Below, piece by piece: positions 16,536 to 24,133 of a stretch of 64,000 nt of DNA (its first letter is position 1; each line of letters opens with the position of its first letter). The notes below the pieces were generated by a model. It was not told the DNA's origin, did not search any database, and saw only the letters and a program-made list of their open reading frames with translations. A program made the translations under genes and the position numbers. The DNA is from CAYMTR01 sp964393405 (GTDB taxonomy: Bacteria; Bacteroidota; Bacteroidia; Bacteroidales; Prolixibacteraceae), in the NCBI GenBank assembly GCA_964393405.1, contig CAYMTR010000003.1, positions 62,001-126,000 on the forward strand. Direction: 5' to 3'.

Positions 16536-18239
16536 TTAAGAATTTGGTTTTTCCAATATTATTTCAGAAACACTTGCGCCTGTTGGAACCATTGGAAATA
16601 CGTTATCTTCTTTATCAACAACAACTTCTAAAAGGTATGGACCCTTATGTGAAATCATTTCTTCAATTGCACCTTCAAGTTCTGAGTTGAGTTCAACTTT
16701 CTTTGCACTGATACCAAAAGCACCTGCAAGTTTTATGAAGTCAGGATTTTTTAGTTCGGTAAACGAATACCTTTTTTCAAAGAAAAGCTCCTGCCATTGT
16801 CTTACCATCCCCAGGAAATGATTATTCAGGATGATTATTTTTACAGGTATATCCTCCTGAGCAATTGTTCCCATCTCCTGCATTGTCATTTGAAATCCTC
16901 CATCACCTATGAATGCAATGACTGTACGATCCGGCCGACCAATCTGAGCACCAACAGCGGCAGGTAAGCCAAATCCCATTGTGCCAAGTCCTCCGGAAGT
17001 AATCATACTTCTTGTTTTCTTAAATTTGAAATAGCGGGATGCTATCATTTGCTGTTGTCCAACATCGGTTACACATATAGCGTCAGCATCTACTTTTTCT
17101 GAAGCTATTCTAACAGCTTCTCCCATTGATATTTTACCGTTGTTTCTGTAAATATCTTTCTTTATTACTTTCTCAAATTCAATTTCGTAAGCTTCTTTAA
17201 ACTCCTGAATCCATTCTTTGTGTTCATTCTTGTTTATCAGAGGAAGCAACATCGTCAAAACACTCTTTGCGTCACCTAAAACAGGATATTCGGTTTTAAC
17301 AATTTTATTGATTTCTGATGGGTCAACTTCAATGTGCATGATTTTTGCCTGTTTTGCATATGCGCTAAGCTTACCTGTTACCCTGTCGTCAAATCTCATT
17401 CCAATTCCAATGAGTAAATCGCATTCATTTGTCTTGATGTTTGGAGCATAATTGCCATGCATTCCAAGCATTCCTACATTCAGCGGGTGATCTGAAGGCA
17501 CTGCCGAATTTCCAAGCATAGTCCACGCTGCTGGTATATCTGCTTTTTCTATCAATGAAATTAGCTCTTTTTCTGCTCCTGATATTATTACTCCGTGTCC
17601 AACAAGAATGAAAGGCTTCTTTGCTTTGTTTATTGCATTTGCAGCTGCTATTACTTGTTTCTCATCTATTGGATAATAGGGAATATAACTTCTGATTTTT
17701 GTACACTTCTCATAAGAAAAATCGAGTTCTGCAAATTGAACGTCTTTAGCTACGTCAATCAATACTGGTCCCGGTCTTCCTGAGCTTGCAATATAGAAAG
17801 CTTTTGCCATTACTTCTGGAATCTCAGAAGCATTGGTAAGCTGATAATTCCATTTTGTAACAGGCATTGACATGCCAACTATATCTGATTCCTGAAAAGC
17901 ATCTGTGCCTAATAATGGAGATGCCACTTGACCTGTGATGCAAACTACAGGAGTTGAATCAATCATAGCATCAGCAATTCCTGTAACCAGATTTGTCGCT
18001 CCGGGACCTGATGTCGCAAAGCATACTCCTGTTCTTCCTGTAACTCTTGCATAACTTTGGGCAGCGTGAATAGCACCCTGTTCATGGCGGGTAAGAATAT
18101 GACGCAAATTATCGCGATGATCATATAATGCATCATATATTGGCATAATAGCCCCACCGGGATAACCGAATATTGTTTCAACTCCTTCTTCTAAGAGCGA
18201 ACGTATTATTGCTTCTGAACCGTTTATTCTTTCTGACAT
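16536..18239 (-). CDS. ilvB: Acetolactate synthase, large catalytic subunit
   Basis: 567 residues, ThDP-dependent. It condenses pyruvate to 2-acetolactate or with 2-oxobutyrate to acetohydroxybutyrate. Glu53 in RHEQGAIHAA is the ThDP-activating glutamate, and the GDGGF...NN ThDP/Mg motif is near 440-470. A central FAD-type domain is present. It lies 16 bases after ilvD. The acetolactate it makes is also the substrate of the decarboxylase encoded at 50762-51559. Confidence 0.97.
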   Translation of the reverse strand: MSERINGSEAIIRSLLEEGVETIFGYPGGAIMPIYDALYDHRDNLRHILTRHEQGAIHAAQSYARVTGRTGVCFATSGPGATNLVTGIADAMIDSTPVVCITGQVASPLLGTDAFQESDIVGMSMPVTKWNYQLTNASEIPEVMAKAFYIASSGRPGPVLIDVAKDVQFAELDFSYEKCTKIRSYIPYYPIDEKQVIAAANAINKAKKPFILVGHGVIISGAEKELISLIEKADIPAAWTMLGNSAVPSDHPLNVGMLGMHGNYAPNIKTNECDLLIGIGMRFDDRVTGKLSAYAKQAKIMHIEVDPSEINKIVKTEYPVLGDAKSVLTMLLPLINKNEHKEWIQEFKEAYEIEFEKVIKKDIYRNNGKISMGEAVRIASEKVDADAICVTDVGQQQMIASRYFKFKKTRSMITSGGLGTMGFGLPAAVGAQIGRPDRTVIAFIGDGGFQMTMQEMGTIAQEDIPVKIIILNNHFLGMVRQWQELFFEKRYSFTELKNPDFIKLAGAFGISAKKVELNSELEGAIEEMISHKGPYLLEVVVDKEDNVFPMVPTGASVSEIILEKPNS

Positions 18240-18255
18240 ATTATAAGTATTATTA

Positions 18256-20076
18256 TTAAATTATACGAACAGCACCTTTATCAGATGAACTAACCAAACT
18301 TGCGTATGCTTTAAGTGCTTTGCTTATCTCTCTTTTTCTATTTGGCATGAATGCTTCATTGCCCTTTGCAAGTTCATCTGCTCTTCTCTGTTCTATTTCT
18401 TTTTCACTAATTATTAAATTGATACTTCTGTTTGGGATATCAATTTCTATCTTGTCTCCATTTCTGACTAGTCCAATCTCACCTCCAGCTGCTGCTTCAG
18501 GCGAAACATGGCCTATAGATAATCCTGAAGTACCTCCTGAAAATCGTCCGTCTGTAACAAGGGCACAAGCTTTATCAAGTTTTACTGTTTTTATATATGA
18601 AGTTGGATAAAGCATTTCCTGCATGCCTGGACCTCCCTTTGGACCTTCATATAAAATGAAAACAACATCGCCAGCCTGAACTTCTTCACCAAGAATTCCA
18701 TTGCATGCATCTTCCTGTGAATGAAATACTTTTGCTGTTCCCGAGAATTTGTATACAGAGGGATCTACTCCGGCAGTTTTGACGATACAGCCATCTTTGG
18801 CAATATTGCCAAAGAGAACTGCGAGACCTCCTTCTTTATTATATGCGTTATCAATATTCCGGATGCAACCTTTTTCCCTATCTAGGTCTGCTTCCTTAAA
18901 ATTATTATCCTGACTGGCCATTACAAGGTTAAACTTATTACCCGGTGCTGCAAGATATATTTTACGTGCTTTATCAGTTGAACTATTTCTAATTAGATCA
19001 AATTTGTCTAAAACTTCTCCAATTGTATTTCTGTCTACCCTTAAGGCGCTTCTGTCTAAAAGTCCCGCTCTGTCAAGTTCACCTAAAATTCCCATAATAC
19101 CTCCGGCTCTGTTAACATCTTCCATATGGTATTTTGAACTTGGTGCAACTTTGCATAAATTAGGAACTTTGCGTGAAAGCTGATCTATATCTGCCATTGT
19201 AAAATCAACTCCCGCTTCGTGTGCAATTGCAAGTAAGTGAAGAATTGTATTAGTGCTACCTCCCATACCGATATCTAATGTCATTGCATTCATAAATGCT
19301 TTCTTGGAAGCTATGGAACGAGGTAAAACTTTATCATTTCCCTTATAATAATACTCTTCAGCATTTTCAACAATCAGGTCGGCTGCTTCCATGAAAAGAT
19401 CCATCCTGAGTTTGTGAGTAGCTACAACTGTGCCATTCCCGGGTAGTGCTAATCCAATGGCTTCAGCCAAACTGTTCATGGAGTTTGCAGTAAAAAGTCC
19501 TGAGCATGAACCACAAGTAGGGCAAGCACCTCTTTCAACTTTTTCTACCAATTCATCAGGTATATTTTTATCGGCACCCATTACCATTGCATCAACGAGG
19601 TCATATTTATTTCCATCAATTGTGCCTGCTTCCATAGGGCCTCCTGAAACAAAAATTGCAGGAATGTTTAGTCTCATTGCTGCCATCATCATTCCCGGGG
19701 TTATCTTGTCACAATTAGAAATGCATATCATTGCATCTATTGTATGTGCATTGCACATATACTCAACACTATCAGCAATAAGATCCCTTGATGGTAAGGA
19801 ATATAACATCCCGTTATGTCCCATTGCTATCCCATCATCAATAGCTATTGTGTTGAACTCAGCTGCAAAACATCCTTTTTCAGCTATCCTTTTCTTAATT
19901 ATCTGTCCTATTTCATGAAGATGAACATGACCGGGAACCATTTGGGTGAATGAATTCACGACAGCTATTACTGGTCTGTTCATTTGTTCTTCTGTCATCC
20001 CGTTTGCTCTCCATAAAGCCCGGGCTCCGGCCATTTTTCGGCCTTGGGTACTTGTTGCACTTCTAAGTATTGTCAT
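18256..20076 (-). CDS. ilvD: Dihydroxy-acid dehydratase
   Basis: 606 residues. An iron-sulfur enzyme giving 2-keto acids of valine and isoleucine. The family start MTILRSATSTQGRKMAGARALWR fixes the ATG at 20076; a nine-codon upstream extension to 20103 would start inside the leader terminator and is unlikely. Cluster and metal motifs SNCDKITPGM and GACPTCGSCSG are present. It is the first structural gene of ilvDBN, about 15 bases beyond the attenuator U-tract. Confidence 0.97.
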   Translation of the reverse strand: MTILRSATSTQGRKMAGARALWRANGMTEEQMNRPVIAVVNSFTQMVPGHVHLHEIGQIIKKRIAEKGCFAAEFNTIAIDDGIAMGHNGMLYSLPSRDLIADSVEYMCNAHTIDAMICISNCDKITPGMMMAAMRLNIPAIFVSGGPMEAGTIDGNKYDLVDAMVMGADKNIPDELVEKVERGACPTCGSCSGLFTANSMNSLAEAIGLALPGNGTVVATHKLRMDLFMEAADLIVENAEEYYYKGNDKVLPRSIASKKAFMNAMTLDIGMGGSTNTILHLLAIAHEAGVDFTMADIDQLSRKVPNLCKVAPSSKYHMEDVNRAGGIMGILGELDRAGLLDRSALRVDRNTIGEVLDKFDLIRNSSTDKARKIYLAAPGNKFNLVMASQDNNFKEADLDREKGCIRNIDNAYNKEGGLAVLFGNIAKDGCIVKTAGVDPSVYKFSGTAKVFHSQEDACNGILGEEVQAGDVVFILYEGPKGGPGMQEMLYPTSYIKTVKLDKACALVTDGRFSGGTSGLSIGHVSPEAAAGGEIGLVRNGDKIEIDIPNRSINLIISEKEIEQRRADELAKGNEAFMPNRKREISKALKAYASLVSSSDKGAVRII

Positions 20077-20090
20077 ATCGATTTTTTTAT

Positions 20091-20121
20091 AAAAAAAAAC
20101 CATCCTCTTTTTGAGAATGGT
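20091..20121 (-). terminator. Attenuator terminator of the ilvDBN leader (segments 3:4)
   Basis: On the transcript, ACCATTCTC (20121-20113) pairs with GAGGATGGT (20107-20099) across a 5-base A loop, nine pairs including one G-U, and is followed by nine U. Segment 3 is also perfectly complementary to GAGAATGGT at 20165-20157 (segment 2), so terminator and antiterminator exclude each other. Confidence 0.85.
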
Positions 20122-20156
20122 CTGTTAATATTTTTTTGATTTATTTACATCACTTA

Positions 20157-20216
20157 ACCATTCTCACTTCTTAGAAATGACGACCACTACTACTAGTAGT
20201 ACTACTTCAAGAATGG
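20157..20216 (-). promoter_or_regulatory. Antiterminator and pause-hairpin segments of the ilv attenuator
   Basis: Segment 1, CCATTCT (20216-20210), can pair with AGAATGG of segment 2 (20164-20158). Segment 2 in full (GAGAATGGT, 20165-20157) pairs instead with segment 3 at 20121-20113. Segment 1 lies at the front of the branched-chain codon run and segment 2 overlaps the leader stop codon, exactly where a ribosome stalled on Val/Leu/Ile codons would block 1:2 and free 2 for 2:3. Confidence 0.75.
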
Positions 20217-20238
20217 ATATGTTCAGTAAATTCTTCAC
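20164..20238 (-). CDS. ilvL: ilv leader peptide rich in branched-chain residues
   Basis: A 24-codon ORF from GTG at 20238 to TGA at 20166-20164. Fifteen of 24 residues are Leu, Ile or Val, with the core ILEVVLLVVVVVI at residues 9-21. The start is GTG since no ATG is in frame. The short ORF lies about 12 bases after the predicted transcription start and ends at segment 2 of the attenuator. Translation speed through this run would report charged branched-chain tRNA levels. Confidence 0.8.
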   Translation of the reverse strand: MKNLLNISILEVVLLVVVVVISKK

Positions 20239-20256
20239 TTTATTTTCTTATGAAAG

Positions 20257-20286
20257 CAAATGTATAAATAAAAATTAAAAATCAAA
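20257..20286 (-). promoter_or_regulatory. ilvDBN promoter (TTTG-N18-TACATTTG)
   Basis: On the minus strand TTTG (20286-20283) is followed after 18 bases by TACATTTG (20264-20257), a full match to the Bacteroidota -33/-7 pattern. Predicted start near 20250, just before the leader GTG at 20238. Confidence 0.65.
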
Positions 20287-20497
20287 ATCTATCTCTAACT
20301 TTGTTAGTTAATTAACTTTCATTTATTAATTATTTGTATATATAATTATTGAAATTCATATTTTCAACAATCTAATTCTATTGTTCGACAATTTATTGTT
20401 GATCTATTATATGCCTTTTTGATTTTTATTTTGTAAATTCAACATCATTGAATCTGATTCTAATAATCAAATTTCTCTTACTTTAAAAATTGATAAC
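20287..20497. other. AT-rich divergent intergenic with ACAAT/ATTGT inverted repeats
   Basis: No gene is seen between the ilv promoter and the CDGSH gene. AACAAT (20366-20371), ATTGTT (20380-20385), ACAAT (20388-20392) and ATTGTT (20395-20400) form a compact cluster of alternating inverted copies that could bind a regulator. No clear promoter for the CDGSH gene was found. Confidence 0.35.
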
Positions 20498-20734
20498 ATG
20501 GAAGAACCTAAAATTGCAGCAAAAGCTCCAAAAGCTGTTGAACTTGAACCGGGTAAATACTTTTGGTGTGCATGTGGAGAAAGCAAAAATCAGCCATTCT
20601 GTGACGGATCACATGCTGGTACAGGTTTTAAACCTATGCCTTTTGAAATTACCGAGAAAAAGACTTATTACCTTTGTCAATGTAAACATTCTGAAAATAA
20701 ACCATTCTGCGACGGGACTCACAGAAAACTTTAA
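20498..20734 (+). CDS. CDGSH iron-sulfur domain protein (two CDGSH motifs)
   Basis: 78 residues with two complete [2Fe-2S] motifs of the CxCx(6)PxCDGxH kind: CACGESKNQPFCDGSH and CQCKHSENKPFCDGTH. This tandem arrangement matches bacterial relatives of human MiNT/CISD3. Likely a soluble redox or cluster-transfer protein; its partner is unknown. It stands alone on the plus strand and its TAA overlaps the stop of the convergent epimerase gene. Confidence 0.93.
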   Translation: MEEPKIAAKAPKAVELEPGKYFWCACGESKNQPFCDGSHAGTGFKPMPFEITEKKTYYLCQCKHSENKPFCDGTHRKL

Positions 20735-21618
20735 TCTTTAGTTACTCCTGAGGATCTATTTCCTGCAATTTCATCGAATGCTTTTATGTACGTTGGATAT
20801 TTGAATTCATATCCCATTTTTATAAGGTGTTCAGGATAAACATTTACCCCATTTAGTATTATGCATGCGGCATCACCAATTAGTAGTTTTAAAAAGAATG
20901 AGGGTATTCTTATAATCAAAGAATTTCTGAGTCTTTTGGACATAATTCTTGACATTTCATAATTAGTTATTGAGTCAGGAGCAACTAAGTTGAATAATCC
21001 CGAAGTAGATTTATTCTGAATGAAAAATTTAAAAATCTCAGAAACATCGTCAATGTGAATAATTGAATTAGGTTGTTTACCATTACCTATTCTTACTACA
21101 ATCCCAAGTTTTAAAAAAGGCAATATGGTCTTTATCATTCCTCCATCACGACTCAAAACAACACCCAATCGGGCAATTACTAATCTTACAGCTGGATTTA
21201 CTAGTTCATCTACTTCCGCCTCCCATTTCGAAACTACCTCTGCAAGAAAACCACTTCCCTTGGTTGTGTTATATTCACTGTAGATTTTAAATTTATCATT
21301 TGGATAAATTCCGGTTGCAGAAGCTGAGATTAATAATTTTGGAGAGATGTCTTCAGGAAGACTATTTAATATTTGTACTATTTTTCGGGTTGTAATAATC
21401 CTACTGTCAAGAATTAGCTTTTTATTCGCTGGCGTCCACCGTTTTAATATGGGACTTCCGGATAGATTTATAATCACATCTGATTTGGTAATAATTTCTG
21501 TCCAATTCTCAAGGCTTTCATCTCTTTTCAAAATCAATATTTCAGACGCGAAATCTTTAAAGTTCTTAATTACATTTCGACCAATAAAACCGCTGGCGCC
21601 GGTAAAAGCAATTATCAT
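20731..21618 (-). CDS. TIGR01777-type NAD(P)-dependent epimerase/SDR protein
   Basis: 295 residues. The extended-SDR Rossmann motif IAFTGASGFIGRNVI is at the N-terminus. SASATGIYP holds the active-site region in place of the usual YxxxK set, typical of the YfcH/SulA-like TIGR01777 group, and a C-terminal DUF1731-like segment contains VNVYPEHLIKMGYEFKYPT. The substrate is unknown. The stop codon overlaps that of the convergent CDGSH gene (TTAA at 20731-20734), so there is no room for a terminator. Confidence 0.88.
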   Translation of the reverse strand: MIIAFTGASGFIGRNVIKNFKDFASEILILKRDESLENWTEIITKSDVIINLSGSPILKRWTPANKKLILDSRIITTRKIVQILNSLPEDISPKLLISASATGIYPNDKFKIYSEYNTTKGSGFLAEVVSKWEAEVDELVNPAVRLVIARLGVVLSRDGGMIKTILPFLKLGIVVRIGNGKQPNSIIHIDDVSEIFKFFIQNKSTSGLFNLVAPDSITNYEMSRIMSKRLRNSLIIRIPSFFLKLLIGDAACIILNGVNVYPEHLIKMGYEFKYPTYIKAFDEIAGNRSSGVTKD

Positions 21619-21694
21619 ATTTTAAAAATTGGAACAAAAAATTAATATATCAGAGGTAAGTTAAGTGTTTTTCTTATAAAAGCATATATGAAAC

Positions 21695-21723
21695 TTGTTT
21701 TATATGGATAATTCTTATTTTTG
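21695..21723 (+). promoter_or_regulatory. Promoter of the nucleotidyltransferase gene (TTG-N18-TATTTTTG)
   Basis: TTG at 21695-21697 and TATTTTTG at 21716-21723 are 18 bases apart, matching the Bacteroidota pattern. Predicted start near 21730, 65 bases before the ATG. Confidence 0.5.
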
Positions 21724-21794
21724 ACTTCGTTTTTTTAACCCGATGTTAATATTCAACTTTCTTTATTTTTTTTATTAATATAATTTGAAATTTT

Positions 21795-22694
21795 ATGAAA
21801 CCAACTTTAGTTATTCTTGCTGCGGGAATGGGCAGTAGATATGGAGGTCTAAAACAATTAGATGAAATTGGACCTAATGGGGAAGCAATTATCGATTATT
21901 CTCTTTTTGATGCCATAAGGGCTGGTTTCGGTAAAGTTGTTTTTATTATAAGACACGATTTTGAAGAGGCTTTTAAAGCTAGATTCGACGACAAACTTAA
22001 AGGTAAAATTGAAGTTGAATATGTTTTCCAGGACCTTAATGACCTTCCTGAAGGTTTCAGCGTTCCTGAAGGACGTGAAAAACCTTGGGGCACAGGACAT
22101 GCAATCAGAGCAGCACGAAATGTAGTGAAGACTCCTTTTGCAGCAATAAATGCTGATGACTTTTATGGGAAAGAAGCTTATGAAACTATTGTGAGGTTTC
22201 TTAATGAAGTGTCAAATGAAAACACCTATTCAATGGTTGGCTATCGTATGGATAAAACACTTTCAGAAAATGGAACCGTATCAAGAGGTTTATGTATAAG
22301 TGATATTGACAAAAATCTTACTGATATTAAGGAATTAACACAGATTTCGCACGTTAATGGAGAAATATTCTATTTTGATGGCGATAAGAAAAACTCCCTT
22401 GTTGGATATGAAACTGTTTCAATGAATTTCTGGGGTTTTCATCCTTCATTCTTCAACTATATTGAAACAAGTTTCGCAGCATTCTTAAAAGAAAAAGGTT
22501 CTGAACTTAAGTCAGAATTCTATATTCCAACTCCTGTCGACGAATTAATTAAGGAACGCAAGGTTAAAGTCAAAGTTCTTACTTCTGATGCTTCTTGGTT
22601 CGGTGTTACTTATCAGGAAGATAAGCCTGTTGTTAAAGAAAAGTTGAAATCATTAATCGAAAACAAAATTTATCCAATAGATCTTTGGATATAA
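21795..22694 (+). CDS. NTP-transferase family nucleotidyltransferase
   Basis: 299 residues. The GT-A-like fold starts with LVILAAGMGSRYGGLKQLDEIG, the nucleotide-binding signature of sugar-phosphate nucleotidylyltransferases, followed by a WGTGHAI segment and INADDFYG, the metal-binding region. The C-terminal left-handed helix of GlmU/GlgC is missing, so it probably makes an NDP-sugar precursor of unknown identity. It lies 108 bases before lysC, possibly co-transcribed. Confidence 0.85.
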   Translation: MKPTLVILAAGMGSRYGGLKQLDEIGPNGEAIIDYSLFDAIRAGFGKVVFIIRHDFEEAFKARFDDKLKGKIEVEYVFQDLNDLPEGFSVPEGREKPWGTGHAIRAARNVVKTPFAAINADDFYGKEAYETIVRFLNEVSNENTYSMVGYRMDKTLSENGTVSRGLCISDIDKNLTDIKELTQISHVNGEIFYFDGDKKNSLVGYETVSMNFWGFHPSFFNYIETSFAAFLKEKGSELKSEFYIPTPVDELIKERKVKVKVLTSDASWFGVTYQEDKPVVKEKLKSLIENKIYPIDLWI

Positions 22695-22802
22695 TATTCA
22701 AACATCTTATTTTTTCCGCTTATTAATAACTGTGGATTAAATAAATAGTTCTTTTTTAAAATACTTTTGAACGATAATAAAAATTTATAAATACCAGGTA
22801 AA

Positions 22803-24122
22803 ATGAAAGTTTTAAAATTCGGGGGTACATCAGTCGGGTCGCCTGAAAACATGAGGTCAGTAATGAGTATTATTACTCAAGACAAAGAGCCTAAGATAGT
22901 AGTGCTTTCTGCAATGTCGGGCACTACAAATTCGTTGGTTGATATAAGTAATAACTTATATGAAGCAAAGAAAGAAGCAGCTAAAGATTTGATAAAGTCG
23001 CTTAACGATAAATATATCAGTGTTGTTGAAAGTCTTTATAAAACTGGTGCAGGAAAGGCAGAAGGCCACAAAATTGTTCAACGCCATTTCGACCTGTTAT
23101 ATCAGCAAACCGAAGGTGAATTCTCTTCTATTAAAGAGCAAATAATTCTTGCTCAGGGCGAATTGATTTCTACTGCAATGTTTACTGAACTGCTCAAAGA
23201 AAACAATATTAAGACTATTTTACTGCCTGCTTTGAATTTCATGAGAATTGATGAAGAAAAACAAGCAGATCTTCAGAAAATTAAAGAACTTATTAAGCCG
23301 GTACTTGAAAACGCCGGTAATCAAGAGATTTACATTACTCAAGGATTTATTTGCAGAAATGCAAATGGCGATATTGATAACCTACAAAGGGGTGGAAGCG
23401 ACTATTCTGCTTCTCTTCTTGGTGCTGCCATCAATTCTGAGGAAATTCAGATTTGGACTGATATTGATGGGTTCCACAACAACGATCCACGCTTTGTGGA
23501 TAAAACACAAAGAATCGACAATCTTCTTTTTGTTGAAGCAGCAGAACTGGCTTACTTTGGTGCTAAAATCCTTCACCCACTTACTGTTCTGCCGGCAAAA
23601 GATGCTAATATTCCTGTCCGATTATTAAATACAATGAGCCCATCAGATCCGGGTACTCTTATTTCAAACGATAAAACCATTTCAGGGCTTAAAGCTGTTG
23701 CTGCTAAAGATGGCATCACTGCAATCAAAATTCGATCATACCGTATGCTTATGGCCTATGGTTTCCTTAGGAAGATATTTGAAATTTTCGAAAAATATAA
23801 AACTTCTATTGATGTGATTACAACTTCCGAAGTCGCAATTTCGCTTACTATTGATAACAATAAAAATATTGATCAGATTATTAAAGAATTAAGCGATATT
23901 GGAGAGGTTGATGTTGACAGAGATCTTTCAATTGTTGTTGTAGTAGGAGATATGGTTTCTGAAGAAAAAGTGTTCTCAAAACAAGTCTTTGAATCTCTTG
24001 AAGGAATTCCTGTTAGGATGATTTCTTATGGTGGCAGTCGCTACAACCTTTCAATTCTAATTGAAACAAAATATAAGAAAGAAACACTCCAGAAGCTGAG
24101 TGACAATCTTTTCAATAAGTAA
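22803..24122 (+). CDS. lysC: Aspartate kinase (monofunctional)
   Basis: 439 residues. It phosphorylates aspartate, the first step to lysine, threonine and methionine. The kinase domain opens with KVLKFGGTSVGSPENM and has the TDIDGFHNNDPR substrate region. Two C-terminal ACT-like domains (about 300-439) should give feedback by an end product, likely lysine. A second aspartate kinase is fused in thrA at 48327, as expected when branches are controlled separately. It ends 11 bases from a convergent gene without a visible terminator. Confidence 0.95.
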   Translation: MKVLKFGGTSVGSPENMRSVMSIITQDKEPKIVVLSAMSGTTNSLVDISNNLYEAKKEAAKDLIKSLNDKYISVVESLYKTGAGKAEGHKIVQRHFDLLYQQTEGEFSSIKEQIILAQGELISTAMFTELLKENNIKTILLPALNFMRIDEEKQADLQKIKELIKPVLENAGNQEIYITQGFICRNANGDIDNLQRGGSDYSASLLGAAINSEEIQIWTDIDGFHNNDPRFVDKTQRIDNLLFVEAAELAYFGAKILHPLTVLPAKDANIPVRLLNTMSPSDPGTLISNDKTISGLKAVAAKDGITAIKIRSYRMLMAYGFLRKIFEIFEKYKTSIDVITTSEVAISLTIDNNKNIDQIIKELSDIGEVDVDRDLSIVVVVGDMVSEEKVFSKQVFESLEGIPVRMISYGGSRYNLSILIETKYKKETLQKLSDNLFNK

Positions 24123-24133
24123 TCTTCATTTAA

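Noticed and set aside
18256..20103. ilvD start at the upstream ATG (20103)
   Set aside because: That ATG is in the 3' arm of the leader terminator; the downstream ATG at 20076 gives the conserved MTILRSATSTQGR start.
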